In this document: piece after piece, positions 8,341-14,994 of the stretch
Position numbering within the stretch: the stretch's first letter is position 1
Layout: each line of letters opens with the position of its first letter
Origin: Microbacteriaceae bacterium
Lineage (GTDB): Bacteria > Actinomycetota > Actinomycetes > Actinomycetales > Microbacteriaceae
Length of the DNA stretch: 21,812 nt
Assembly: GCA_011620705.1 (NCBI GenBank)
Contig: WOYR01000171.1
Span: 1 to 21,812 of the forward strand
Direction of reading: 5' to 3'
Notes under the pieces: model-generated
Told to the model about the DNA's origin: nothing
Seen by the model: only the letters and a program-made list of their open reading frames with translations
Database searches by the model: none
Program-made: the position numbers and the translations under genes

Positions 8341-8592
8341 ATGGAACTCCTCGAACGCGCGATCCCCCTCCCCCTGGCCTCGGCGCATCCCGGCGTGACC
8401 GTGCTCGCCCTGCACGGCCGGATGTGGCGGGCCACCCGCCCCGACGGGACTGTGCTCGGCTACGTGGAGATCGTCCGCACCGCTGAGGGCGAGCGCTTCT
8501 TCAGCAAGCGGCTGCGCCCCCGCGCGCAGGGCTTCCTGCCCGTCGGCGAGTTCTGGACTGCCGACGATGCCATCGATTCGCTGCGGCCCTGA
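8341..8592 (+). CDS. Small conserved-looking protein, 83 aa
   Basis: It starts 28 bases after the permease stop. It reads MELLERAIPLPLASAHPGVT, then LALHGRMWRATRPDGTVLGY, EGERFFSKRLRP and GFLPVGEFWTADDAIDSLRP. The second half has the same outline as the 71-aa protein at 5559-5774: a Trp near the start, DG or EG turns, and an aromatic-(S/T)-L/A-D-A-A/I-x-x-L helix at the end. The similarity is weak. There is no strong Shine-Dalgarno. An overlapping ATG at 8330 is in another frame. Function unknown. Confidence 0.6.
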   Translation: MELLERAIPLPLASAHPGVTVLALHGRMWRATRPDGTVLGYVEIVRTAEGERFFSKRLRPRAQGFLPVGEFWTADDAIDSLRP

Positions 8593-8607
8593 GGCGGTTC
8601 CGGGATT

Positions 8608-8642
8608 AACTCTCTACCTGAGAGTTTCCGCGACTCGCGGAA
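8608..8642. repeat. Two adjacent perfect hairpins
   Basis: AACTCTC-TACCT-GAGAGTT (8608-8626) is a perfect 7-bp stem, and TTCCGCG-ACT-CGCGGAA (8626-8642) is a second perfect 7-bp stem that shares one base with the first. They lie between a stop (8592) and the next start (8686). The GC-rich second hairpin may end transcription. The first resembles a dyad operator more than a terminator. Confidence 0.6.
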
Positions 8643-8672
8643 CGGACGACCGGCAGCCGCATGCGCCGAGCG

Positions 8673-8678
8673 TATCGT
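8673..8678 (+). promoter_or_regulatory. -10 box of a leaderless promoter
   Basis: TATCGT followed by seven bases (CCCGCCC) precedes ATG 8686, with no Shine-Dalgarno. Confidence 0.5.
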
Positions 8679-8685
8679 CCCGCCC

Positions 8686-9363
8686 ATGACGTGGCTGAAC
8701 GACATTCTCGACTGGATCCGGTCCGACGCGGGCTGGAAGCTCATCACGACCGCCGTGATCCCCTTCGTGGCGATCGTGCTCGCCGGCATCATCGCTGCCG
8801 GCATCGGGCGCGGCGGCGTCAAGCGGCTGATCACCCAGCGCGACTTCGAGACGCGCGCATCCGCCGTCGCGGCTCTCGTGGCCGCGGGCCAGAGCGCGTC
8901 CACCTGGCACAGCCAGGGACCGGCTTCCAAGGAGCACTCCGAGCTGATGGCGAGCCAGGCCGATGTGCAGGTCCGGCTGCTGCCGATCGCGGGCGCGCGG
9001 CTCGCCGCCGACTGGGCGGCGCACCAGTTGCGCGAGATGCGCACCAACTCCGTCAGCTACAGCTACCAGGCCGAGCAGACGCTCGATGAGTACCGCGACC
9101 GCCTGGTCGAGTGGCTGCACCGCCCGGGCCGCGCCAAGAAGCTGTTCGCGGCGGACCTCGACCGCTGGCAGTACGCCGACACGGCGATCGACCCCGTCGT
9201 GCTGGAACAGCAGCGCTGGGCCGAGGAGCAGTACTCATCAGCCGCGTCCGCGTCCGCGTCTGCGTCCGGAGTCGCGGCCGACCATGCGCAGGACGGTGCG
9301 TTCACCGCGCCCGGCACGACCGCTGCCGAGTCGCTGTTCCAGTCCGAGAAGGTCGCCTCCTAG
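8686..9363 (+). CDS. Membrane-anchored protein of unknown function, 225 aa
   Basis: One hydrophobic helix (LITTAVIPFVAIVLAGIIAA, about residues 19-38) follows a short amphipathic N-terminus, so the protein is probably anchored with its bulk in the cytoplasm. Residues 50-170 are helical and rich in Ala, Gln and Arg (ETRASAVAALVAAGQSAS; QAEQTLDEYRDRLVEWLHRP), which suggests a coiled-coil or helical bundle. A low-complexity Ala-Ser tract (about 186-194) is coded by a GCGTCC hexanucleotide repeat, and the tail is disordered. I do not recognise a named family. It is transcribed alone or with the GNAT gene 67 bases downstream. Confidence 0.75.
   Translation: MTWLNDILDWIRSDAGWKLITTAVIPFVAIVLAGIIAAGIGRGGVKRLITQRDFETRASAVAALVAAGQSASTWHSQGPASKEHSELMASQADVQVRLLPIAGARLAADWAAHQLREMRTNSVSYSYQAEQTLDEYRDRLVEWLHRPGRAKKLFAADLDRWQYADTAIDPVVLEQQRWAEEQYSSAASASASASGVAADHAQDGAFTAPGTTAAESLFQSEKVAS
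9244..9267. repeat. Four tandem GCGTCC-type hexamers
   Basis: The units are GCGTCC, GCGTCC, GCGTCT and GCGTCC. They encode Ala-Ser pairs in the C-terminal tail of the membrane-anchored protein. Length changes would stay in frame. Confidence 0.7.
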
Positions 9364-9430
9364 CCGGATGCCTCCGCATGCTCGACGAGCGCCGTCGCAT
9401 GGGGTCACCCTGCCGAACAGCCTGCCCGGC

Positions 9431-9895
9431 ATGACAGCCTCCGTGCGCCCGATGACCGACGACGAGTTCGCGAAGTTCCTCGCCAGGCAGCGCGCGGGCT
9501 ACGCCGCCGATGTGGCGCGGGCATCCTCGATCCCCGTGGAGGCCGCGCTGGCCAGGGCCGAGGAGCAGATGGCCGGACTTCTCCCGGAGGGGATGCGGAC
9601 CCCCGGACATCGTCTGCTGATCGTTCTGGATGGCGGGCGCCCGGTCGGCACGCTGTGGATCGGACCGCATCCGGAGCGCAGCGGTGCCGCATACGTCTAT
9701 GACATCTTCATCGACGAGGCGGAACGCGGCCGAGGCTTCGGCCGCACCGCCATGCTGGCGGTCGAAGAGCTCGCCAAGGCCGACGGATCCGCCGCGATCG
9801 GGCTCAACGTCTTCGGCTTCAACCAGGGCGCGCAACGGCTGTACGCCTCGCTCGGCTACGACGTGGTCGCGACGCAGATGCTGAAGAGGCTCTGA
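9431..9895 (+). CDS. GNAT-family N-acetyltransferase, 154 aa
   Basis: The core acetyl-CoA site is present: YVYDIFIDEAERGRGFGRTA, with the RGRGFG pyrophosphate loop, followed by the helix MLAVEELAKADG. Motif B is LNVFGFNQGAQRLYASLGYD, whose terminal ALYxxxGF-like segment is diagnostic of GNATs. The early strand VLDGGRPVGTLWIG is also typical. The frame is open far upstream. ATG 9431 is preferred because conserved sequence begins there (TASVRPMTDDEF); ATG 9368 would add 21 residues. The substrate is unknown. The stop codon directly touches the stop codon of the convergent acyl-CoA ligase. Confidence 0.87.
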   Translation: MTASVRPMTDDEFAKFLARQRAGYAADVARASSIPVEAALARAEEQMAGLLPEGMRTPGHRLLIVLDGGRPVGTLWIGPHPERSGAAYVYDIFIDEAERGRGFGRTAMLAVEELAKADGSAAIGLNVFGFNQGAQRLYASLGYDVVATQMLKRL

Positions 9896-11617
9896 CTAGG
9901 AGCGGGCGCCCTCGGCCCGCAAGGAGCGCACGAGCAGGAACTTCTGCACCTTGCCGGTCGTGGTCACGGGCAGCGAGGCGGCGTCGATGATCGTGATGCC
10001 TCGCGGGACTTTGAACCGAGCGAGGCGCAGGCGCAATTCACGCAGCACGGCCTGCTCGTCGATCTCTGCACCCTCGGGCGGGACGATCCACGCCCATGCG
10101 ACGTCGCCGAAGCGCTCGTCCGGAACACCGGCGACGAAGGCCTGGCTGATCCCGGGCATCTCGGTGAGCACCTGTTCCACCTCGAGCGGTGACACGAGTT
10201 CGCCGCCGACCTTGAACAGCTCGCTGCTCCGACCGTCCAGCCGCAGGTAGCCCTGCTCGTCGACGTAGCCGAGGTCGCCCGTGCGCAGCCATCCCTCTGC
10301 ATCCACCGAGAACTGCGTCCGTTCCGGATCCCCGAAGTAGCCGTGCGTGACCAGGGGTCCGCGCACGGACAGCTCGCCGGTCCGGCCGGCCGGCAGCACC
10401 TCGCCCGAGAACGGATCGATCGTGCGGTACTCGGCCAGTCGCACATCGTCGACACCCGCACCCTGCGCAGCGATGCCGCCGAGCTTCGTCGTGCCGACGG
10501 TCGACGACACGGTTGCGATGTCGTCGCCGGGGTGCGTCATCACCGTCGCAGCTGACACCTCGGTCTGCCCGTAGCCGGTGAAGATCATCCGCGGGGCCAG
10601 GTCGGTCATGACCCGCTCCCAGAGCCAGGCGGGGGCGGGCGCCGCCGCGGAGCACACCGACTCGAGGCTGCTCAGATCGCGCGGCTCCTTCACCGCCTGG
10701 TCGACGACTGCGACCGTCATGGTCGGAACGAACAGCGCCTCGTTGATCCGCTCGCGCTCGATGATGTCCAGCACCGTCTTCGGGTTGAACACGCGCAAGG
10801 GGGCGATGGCCCCGGCGACGAACAGCACCGAGAGCATCCCCTCGACATAGCCGAAGACGTGGTAGAGCGGCAGAGGGAAGCTGATGCGCCATCCGTCGTC
10901 GAATGCGCGGTGGTACGCCGAGCCGTACGCGCTGCGGAGCACCATGTCATGGGTGAGTTCGGCCCCGAGCGCGTGGCCGGTCGTTCCCGAGGTGAAGACG
11001 ATGTCGCAGACATCGTCCGGTGCGAGCTGGTCGAGTCGGGCGTCGACATCCTCAGCAGGGACACCTCCATCACCCAGGCGGCCCAGGTCAAGGGCATCAC
11101 GTCCCGCATGCGCCTCGACGAGGACGATGTGGCGGAGTTCGGGCATCCCGGTGGAGGAGACGCCGGATTCCCAGCCCGGGACGAGCTGGTCGAATGCCGC
11201 CAAGAAGTCGGTGGCAGCCGATGCATCCACCATGATCACCACGGAGGCAGCGCTCTGGCGGAGGCGTTCGCCGATCTCGTCCGCCTTGTACGAGTAGTTC
11301 AAGGGGACCGCGATGGCGCCGGCCCTGGCGACCCCGAACTTGATCGCCGGGTACTCCGCGCGGTTGTCGACCAGCAGCGCGACCCGGTCGCCGTGCTGCA
11401 CGCCGAGCGACATGAGTCCGGCCGCGATCGTGCGCGAGCGTTCCGCGACCTCGCGGTAACTCTGCGAGCGGCCATCGGCCAGCACATAGGGACGGTCGGG
11501 ATGCTGTGCCGCCACCACGTCCAGCTGTGCCGCGAGCGACCGCGGCACCCACGGCGCATTTCGCGCATCCAGCGCCGAGCGGCGCGCTTCGACCCGGGGA
11601 TCCGTCGTTGCAGTCAT
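9896..11617 (-). CDS. AMP-forming acyl-CoA synthetase (FadD-like), 573 aa
   Basis: This is a full-length class I adenylate-forming enzyme. Motif A3 lies at FTSGTTG (208-214), then come YGQTE (A5), the RTGDLGYVD segment (A7), the hinge region GRSSELFKVGGE and the A10 lysine in PVTTTGKVQKFLL. Such enzymes activate a carboxylic acid as acyl-AMP and pass it to CoA in the cytoplasm. Oddly, the loop after A3 reads GHALGAELTHD where most members have G-x-PKG-x-x-x-TH, so the usual P-loop lysine is replaced by Leu217. The catalytic A10 lysine is intact. ATG 11617 lies eight bases after TAACGT. No pathway partners are adjacent, so the acid is unknown. Confidence 0.93.
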   Translation of the reverse strand: MTATTDPRVEARRSALDARNAPWVPRSLAAQLDVVAAQHPDRPYVLADGRSQSYREVAERSRTIAAGLMSLGVQHGDRVALLVDNRAEYPAIKFGVARAGAIAVPLNYSYKADEIGERLRQSAASVVIMVDASAATDFLAAFDQLVPGWESGVSSTGMPELRHIVLVEAHAGRDALDLGRLGDGGVPAEDVDARLDQLAPDDVCDIVFTSGTTGHALGAELTHDMVLRSAYGSAYHRAFDDGWRISFPLPLYHVFGYVEGMLSVLFVAGAIAPLRVFNPKTVLDIIERERINEALFVPTMTVAVVDQAVKEPRDLSSLESVCSAAAPAPAWLWERVMTDLAPRMIFTGYGQTEVSAATVMTHPGDDIATVSSTVGTTKLGGIAAQGAGVDDVRLAEYRTIDPFSGEVLPAGRTGELSVRGPLVTHGYFGDPERTQFSVDAEGWLRTGDLGYVDEQGYLRLDGRSSELFKVGGELVSPLEVEQVLTEMPGISQAFVAGVPDERFGDVAWAWIVPPEGAEIDEQAVLRELRLRLARFKVPRGITIIDAASLPVTTTGKVQKFLLVRSLRAEGARS

Positions 11618-11719
11618 GGGATCGGACGTTACTCGAAGGCGCGGCCTGCTCGCAGGTGGTGCAGGCCGTGCCGTCGGAACTGCGCGCCTAGACTCTCAGG
11701 CGAGCCGAACCGGGCCGAT

Positions 11720-11792
11720 CCCCCCGTAGCTCAGTGGATAGAGCATCCGGTTTCTACCCGGCTGGTCGGGAGTTCGAATCTCTCCGGGGGGG
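11720..11792 (+). tRNA. tRNA-Arg (anticodon UCU)
   Basis: A cloverleaf folds well. The acceptor is CCCCCCG (11720-11726) with CGGGGGG (11785-11791). The D stem is GCTC/GAGC. The anticodon loop TTTCTAC has TCT at 11753-11755. The T arm is GGGAG-TTCGAAT-CTCTC. The discriminator is G at 11792, and CCA is not encoded. The outermost anticodon-stem pair (T11746 with C11762) is mismatched. It reads AGA/AGG, rare codons in this GC-rich genome. A TAGACT box at 11689-11694 may be its -10. The 3' end is two bases from the end of the convergent thioredoxin-like gene. Confidence 0.95.
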
Positions 11793-11794
11793 CC

Positions 11795-12082
11795 TCAGAC
11801 CGCTTTCGCCAGCGCCGCCAGCACCTGTGGCAGGGTGGGCACGCCCTGGGCGCGGAACACCTCGGCGCCGTCCGCGGTGCGGACGATGACGGTGGGGGTG
11901 ACCAGCACGCCGTCGCTCTCGGCCTGCGACTCGAACTTCACCACATCGCGCTCGACGATCTGCGCCGCGGGCACCAGGCGCGCGGCATCCGCGAGCACGG
12001 CGCGCGTTAGATGGCATGGCTCGCAGAATGCGGAGGTGTAGAGGTCGACGATCACGCAGGGGGCAACCATGGTCGGAGCCAT
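11795..12082 (-). CDS. Thioredoxin-like protein with CEPC motif, 95 aa
   Basis: This is a small single-domain thioredoxin/glutaredoxin-like fold: VIVDLYTSAFCEPCHL carries the redox motif C20-E-P-C23, and GVLVTPTVIV carries the expected cis-proline. ERDVVKFESQAESDG matches the typical strand between them. It is shorter than thioredoxin and has no signal peptide, so it acts in the cytoplasm, probably as a disulfide reductase with an unknown partner. ATG 12082 has GAGGGG six bases upstream; ATG 12070 is an alternative. It is divergent from the marR-MFS operon and shares a promoter palindrome with it. Confidence 0.85.
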   Translation of the reverse strand: MAPTMVAPCVIVDLYTSAFCEPCHLTRAVLADAARLVPAAQIVERDVVKFESQAESDGVLVTPTVIVRTADGAEVFRAQGVPTLPQVLAALAKAV

Positions 12083-12134
12083 CCGATTCCCCTCGGCTCC
12101 CGATTCCGCCGCTGGTGAGCAAGTTGCTTAACAC

Positions 12135-12146
12135 AAGTATATACTT
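12135..12146. promoter_or_regulatory. 12-bp palindrome over two opposed -10 boxes
   Basis: AAGTATATACTT is perfectly self-complementary. It contains TATACT on the plus strand (12140-12145), seven bases before the marR GTG, and TATACT on the minus strand (12141-12136), facing the thioredoxin-like gene. A MarR dimer bound here could repress both directions. A second small dyad, AGCAA-G-TTGCT, lies just upstream (12118-12128). Confidence 0.65.
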
Positions 12147-12152
12147 TCGGCT

Positions 12153-12587
12153 GTGAAACATAGCGAAGTCCTCCAATCACTCCTCGTCTCCTCCAGCTGC
12201 CTGATGCGCATCGCCGCCCAGGCCACGGGCAACCGGACACCGTCCGCCATCTGGCGCGCCCTCGGCATCCTCGACGCCGACGGCCCGATGCGGATCGGCG
12301 AACTCGCGGCGGCCAGCCGTGTCACGCAGCCCGGCATGACCCGGGTGATCGCCACCATGGTGGAAGAGGAGATGGTCTCCCGGATCGCCGATGTCGAAGA
12401 CTCGCGAGCCTGGCTGATCCGCATCACGCCGACGGGCCGTACGGCGCTCAAGAACTGGCGGCGCCAGATCAGCGAAGCGCTCGGCCCCTGGTTCGCCGAT
12501 CTCGACACCGGGGAGTGGGCGATTCTCGAGCGGGCCGTCGAGCTGGTGACGTCGCGCACCGCGAGCGATGCCGCGGTGTACGCATGA
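12153..12587 (+). CDS. MarR-family transcriptional regulator, 144 aa
   Basis: The winged helix-turn-helix is clear: MRIGELAAASRVTQPGMTRV (residues 46-65), then VEEEMVSRIADVEDSRAWLI with the wing and the DxRxxxI signature, and TPTGRTAL. Flanking helices form the dimer interface. The start is GTG 12153, seven bases after TATACT, so the mRNA is probably leaderless. A single cysteine, Cys16, sits in the first helix, a position reminiscent of the peroxide-sensing Cys of OhrR. The stop overlaps the MFS start as ATGA. It probably represses its own operon through the 12-bp palindrome; the inducer is unknown. Confidence 0.9.
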   Translation: MKHSEVLQSLLVSSSCLMRIAAQATGNRTPSAIWRALGILDADGPMRIGELAAASRVTQPGMTRVIATMVEEEMVSRIADVEDSRAWLIRITPTGRTALKNWRRQISEALGPWFADLDTGEWAILERAVELVTSRTASDAAVYA

Positions 12588-13840
12588 CCGCCGATGTCAG
12601 CACCCACGGCAGCGAGACCGCGAGCATCCTGAAGCAGCCCCGCACCGTCTGGGCGATCGCCTTCGCCTGCGTGATCGCCTTCATGGGCATCGGCCTCGTC
12701 GATCCGATCCTGAAGGGGATCGCCTCCGAGCTGCACGCGAGCCCCACCCAGACCGAGCTGCTCTTCACCAGCTATCTCGCCATCACCGGCCTCATGATGC
12801 TCATCACGAGCTTCGTCTCGAGCCGGCTCGGCGCGCGCCTGACCCTGCTCATCGGCTTGGCACTCATCGTGATCTTCGCCCTGCTGGCCGCGCTGAGCGG
12901 CTCGGTCGAGGCGATCATCGGATTCCGCGCCGGATGGGGCCTCGGCAACGCCCTGTTCATCTCGACCGCGCTCGCGACCATCGTCGGCGCCGCATCGGGC
13001 GGAACCAACCAGGCCGTCATCGTCTACGAAGCCGCCTTGGGCCTCGGGATCGCGGTCGGCCCGCTCCTCGGCGGTCTTCTCGGCTCGATCAGTTGGCGCG
13101 GACCGTTCTTCGGCGTCTCCGGGCTGATGGTCGTCGCCTTCATCGCGATCCTGATCCTGCTGCCGCGCGAGAAAGGAGTGGTGCGCGAGAAGACCCGCCT
13201 GAGCGCGCCGCTGCGCGCCCTCGGCAACCGCCCCTTGCTGGTGCTGGCGCTGTCGGCGTTCTTCTACAACTTCGGCTTCTTCGTGCTGCTGGCCTACACG
13301 CCGTTCGCCCCCGGGCTCACCGGCTTCAACCCACTCGGCCTCGGCCTCACCTTCTTCGGCTGGGGCATCGCGGTCGCCGTCACGAGCGTGTGGGTCGCTC
13401 CGGTGCTGACCGCGCGATTGCCCAGATCGATCGTGCTGGCGATCGTGATGGGGGTGCTCGCGCTCGACCTCATCGTCGCGGGGGTCTTCGTGACGACGAC
13501 CGCCGCGTTGATCGCGTGCGTCGTGGTGGGCGGGCTGATGCTCGGCGTGATCAACACCGTGCTCACCGAGTCGACCATGGAGGCCACCGATCTCCCGCGT
13601 TCCGTCGCCTCCTCGACCTATTCCTTCGTCCGGTTCATGGGCGGCGCGGTGGCTCCGCCCGCCGCCGCGGCGATCGCGGCTGCGACGAACGGTTCCGTGC
13701 CGTTCTTCGTCGGCGGCGTCTCGGTGCTCGTCGCCACCACCCTCATCCTGACCGGGCGCCGTCAGCTCCGCCGCATCGACGGCAAGGTGGAGACGCCGAA
13801 GGACGAGGCCGAGGACATCGGCCTGGGCGAGGTGACCTGA
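12584..13840 (+). CDS. MFS transporter, 418 aa
   Basis: The protein has twelve predicted membrane helices in two halves. The loop between helices 2 and 3 reads SRLGARLTLLIG, a variant of the MFS motif A (GxxxDRxGRR). Helix 4 and 5 segments GFRAGWGLGNALFIS and LGIAVGPLLGGLLGSISWRG match motifs B and C of 12- to 14-helix drug:proton antiporters. The frame is open upstream to 12515, but ATG 12584 overlaps the marR stop (ATGA), the normal coupled start. Together with MarR it looks like an inducible efflux operon; the substrate is unknown. The C-terminal tail is acidic and cytoplasmic. Confidence 0.9.
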   Translation: MTADVSTHGSETASILKQPRTVWAIAFACVIAFMGIGLVDPILKGIASELHASPTQTELLFTSYLAITGLMMLITSFVSSRLGARLTLLIGLALIVIFALLAALSGSVEAIIGFRAGWGLGNALFISTALATIVGAASGGTNQAVIVYEAALGLGIAVGPLLGGLLGSISWRGPFFGVSGLMVVAFIAILILLPREKGVVREKTRLSAPLRALGNRPLLVLALSAFFYNFGFFVLLAYTPFAPGLTGFNPLGLGLTFFGWGIAVAVTSVWVAPVLTARLPRSIVLAIVMGVLALDLIVAGVFVTTTAALIACVVVGGLMLGVINTVLTESTMEATDLPRSVASSTYSFVRFMGGAVAPPAAAAIAAATNGSVPFFVGGVSVLVATTLILTGRRQLRRIDGKVETPKDEAEDIGLGEVT

Positions 13841-13841
13841 C

Positions 13842-13881
13842 CCGGAAGGGCCGGGGGACGGCACATGGTGCCTCTCCCGCC
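13842..13881 (+). terminator. Possible terminator after the MFS gene
   Basis: CCCGG-AAGGG-CCGGG and then GGCAC-ATG-GTGCC followed by TCTCCC form two short hairpins just after the MFS stop and before the orn promoter. Stems are only 5 bp and there is no T-run. Confidence 0.35.
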
Positions 13882-13899
13882 CGGGTCGGCCCCCGCAGG

Positions 13900-13905
13900 T
13901 AGGCT
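13900..13905 (+). promoter_or_regulatory. -10 box of a leaderless orn promoter
   Basis: TAGGCT, six bases (GGGCGA), then GTG 13912. This is the same hexamer and spacing as at the permease gene (7353). Confidence 0.6.
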
Positions 13906-13911
13906 GGGCGA

Positions 13912-14535
13912 GTGGCTGCACACCCCGATGTCCTGGTCTGGATCGACTGCGAGATGACAGGACTCGATCTCGAAGTCGACGAACTCGTCGAGGTGGCGGT
14001 CGTCGTCACCGACTACGATCTGAGGCCGCTCGACCCCGGGTTCGACATCGTCATCAAACCGGGCGCCTCCGCGCTCGAGCACATGGGCGACTACGTCACC
14101 CAGATGCACGCGGAGAGCGGCCTGATCGACGAGATCCCGAACGGGGTCACCCTGGCTGAGGCCGAGTACGAGGTGCTCGAGTACATCCTGAAGTTCGTCC
14201 CGGAGGCGGGAACCGCTCCGCTGGCCGGCAACACCATCGGCACGGACCGCTCCTTCCTGGCGAGGTACATGCCGCGGGTCGACGGCCACCTGCACTACCG
14301 CAGCGTCGACGTCTCCTCCATCAAAGAGCTCGCCCGCCGATGGTATCCGCGCGTCTACTTCCAGGCGCCGGCCAAGAACGGCGGGCACCGGGCGCTCGCC
14401 GACATCCTGGAATCGATCCGCGAGCTCGACTACTACCGCAAGGTCCTGTTCGTGGCCGAACCCGGCCCGACGAGCGAGCAGGCGCAGGCGGCGGCCGCCT
14501 CCACGGTGGAGTCATGGGCGTCGGTCGTACCGTAG
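13912..14535 (+). CDS. orn: Oligoribonuclease
   Basis: This is a 207-aa DEDDh exonuclease. Asp12 and Glu14 lie in VWIDCEMTGLD, the next acid Asp112 in GNTIGTDRSFLARYM, and His159 and Asp164 in NGGHRALADILESI. The orn-specific segments HYRSVDVSSIKELARRWYP and ELDYYRKVLF are present. The enzyme degrades 2-5-nt RNAs, including pGpG from c-di-GMP turnover, in the cytoplasm. It is slightly longer than E. coli Orn because of an Ala/Gln-rich C-terminal tail. GTG 13912 lies six bases after TAGGCT, so the transcript is probably leaderless. A tRNA-His gene follows 46 bases later, as in related actinobacteria. Confidence 0.96.
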   Translation: MAAHPDVLVWIDCEMTGLDLEVDELVEVAVVVTDYDLRPLDPGFDIVIKPGASALEHMGDYVTQMHAESGLIDEIPNGVTLAEAEYEVLEYILKFVPEAGTAPLAGNTIGTDRSFLARYMPRVDGHLHYRSVDVSSIKELARRWYPRVYFQAPAKNGGHRALADILESIRELDYYRKVLFVAEPGPTSEQAQAAAASTVESWASVVP

Positions 14536-14581
14536 AATCGTCGGGTTGTCCGCGTCCTCATCTCGGAGGCGGTCGGCGCAT

Positions 14582-14658
14582 GGTGGGTGTAGCTCAGTTG
14601 GTAGAGCGCTGGCTTGTGGTGCCGGATGTCGCGGGTTCGAGTCCCGTCATCCACCCCA
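14582..14658 (+). tRNA. tRNA-His (anticodon GUG), CCA encoded
   Basis: The acceptor is GTGGGTG (14583-14589) with CATCCAC (14648-14654). The extra G-1 at 14582 faces discriminator C at 14655, the hallmark of tRNA-His. The D stem is GCTC/GAGC, the anticodon loop TTGTGGT contains GTG, and the T arm is GCGGG-TTCGAGT-CCCGT. CCA follows at 14656-14658. The terminal A is also the first base of the ATG that begins the clpS frame. Confidence 0.95.
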
Positions 14659-14969
14659 TGTTCCTGGTCTCGTCGCCGGTGCTGTCCGGCACGGACCTCG
14701 AGCGCGACACCACGACCGCGTCTCGGATCGCCTCAGAGCTGCCATGGCAGACCATCGTGTGGAACGATCCGGTCAATCTGATGAACTACGTGACGCATGT
14801 CTTCCGCAGCTACTTCGGCTACAGCACGCCAGAGGCGGAACGCCTGATGCTGCAGGTGCATCACGACGGCAAGGCGATCGTCGCGACCGGTCCCCGCGAG
14901 AAGATGGAACGGCACGCCGAGGCGATGCACGAATACGGGCTCTGGGCGACCGTTGACCAGGCATCGTGA
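14658..14969 (+). CDS. clpS: ATP-dependent Clp protease adaptor ClpS, 103 aa
   Basis: The ClpS core is unmistakable: WQTIVWNDPVNLMNYVTHVF, then SYFGYSTPEAERLMLQVHHD and GKAIVATGPREKMERHAEAM. The substrate pocket residues Asn36-Asp37 and His68 are present. ClpS brings N-degron substrates to the ClpC/ClpA unfoldase. The start is uncertain. ATG 14658 is the first in-frame start, but its A is the last base of the tRNA-His CCA; GTG 14679 is the next option. No Shine-Dalgarno precedes either, so the message may begin where the tRNA is cut. It is followed by DUF2017, the usual actinobacterial neighbour. Confidence 0.93.
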   Translation: MFLVSSPVLSGTDLERDTTTASRIASELPWQTIVWNDPVNLMNYVTHVFRSYFGYSTPEAERLMLQVHHDGKAIVATGPREKMERHAEAMHEYGLWATVDQAS

Positions 14970-14994
14970 CCGGCCGGATGAGAAACGCGGGCTG

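Noticed and set aside
7314..8435. 373-codon open frame on the minus strand
   Set aside because: It is antisense to the EamA permease and has charged low-complexity composition typical of a shadow.
10859..12010. 383-codon plus-strand frame across the ligase, tRNA-Arg and thioredoxin-like gene
   Set aside because: It runs through a tRNA and antisense to two recognisable genes, with no family motif of its own.
12128..13921. 597-codon open frame on the minus strand
   Set aside because: It is antisense to the marR and MFS genes and is dominated by Arg, Asp, Glu, His and Gln runs. The plus-strand genes have clear family motifs.
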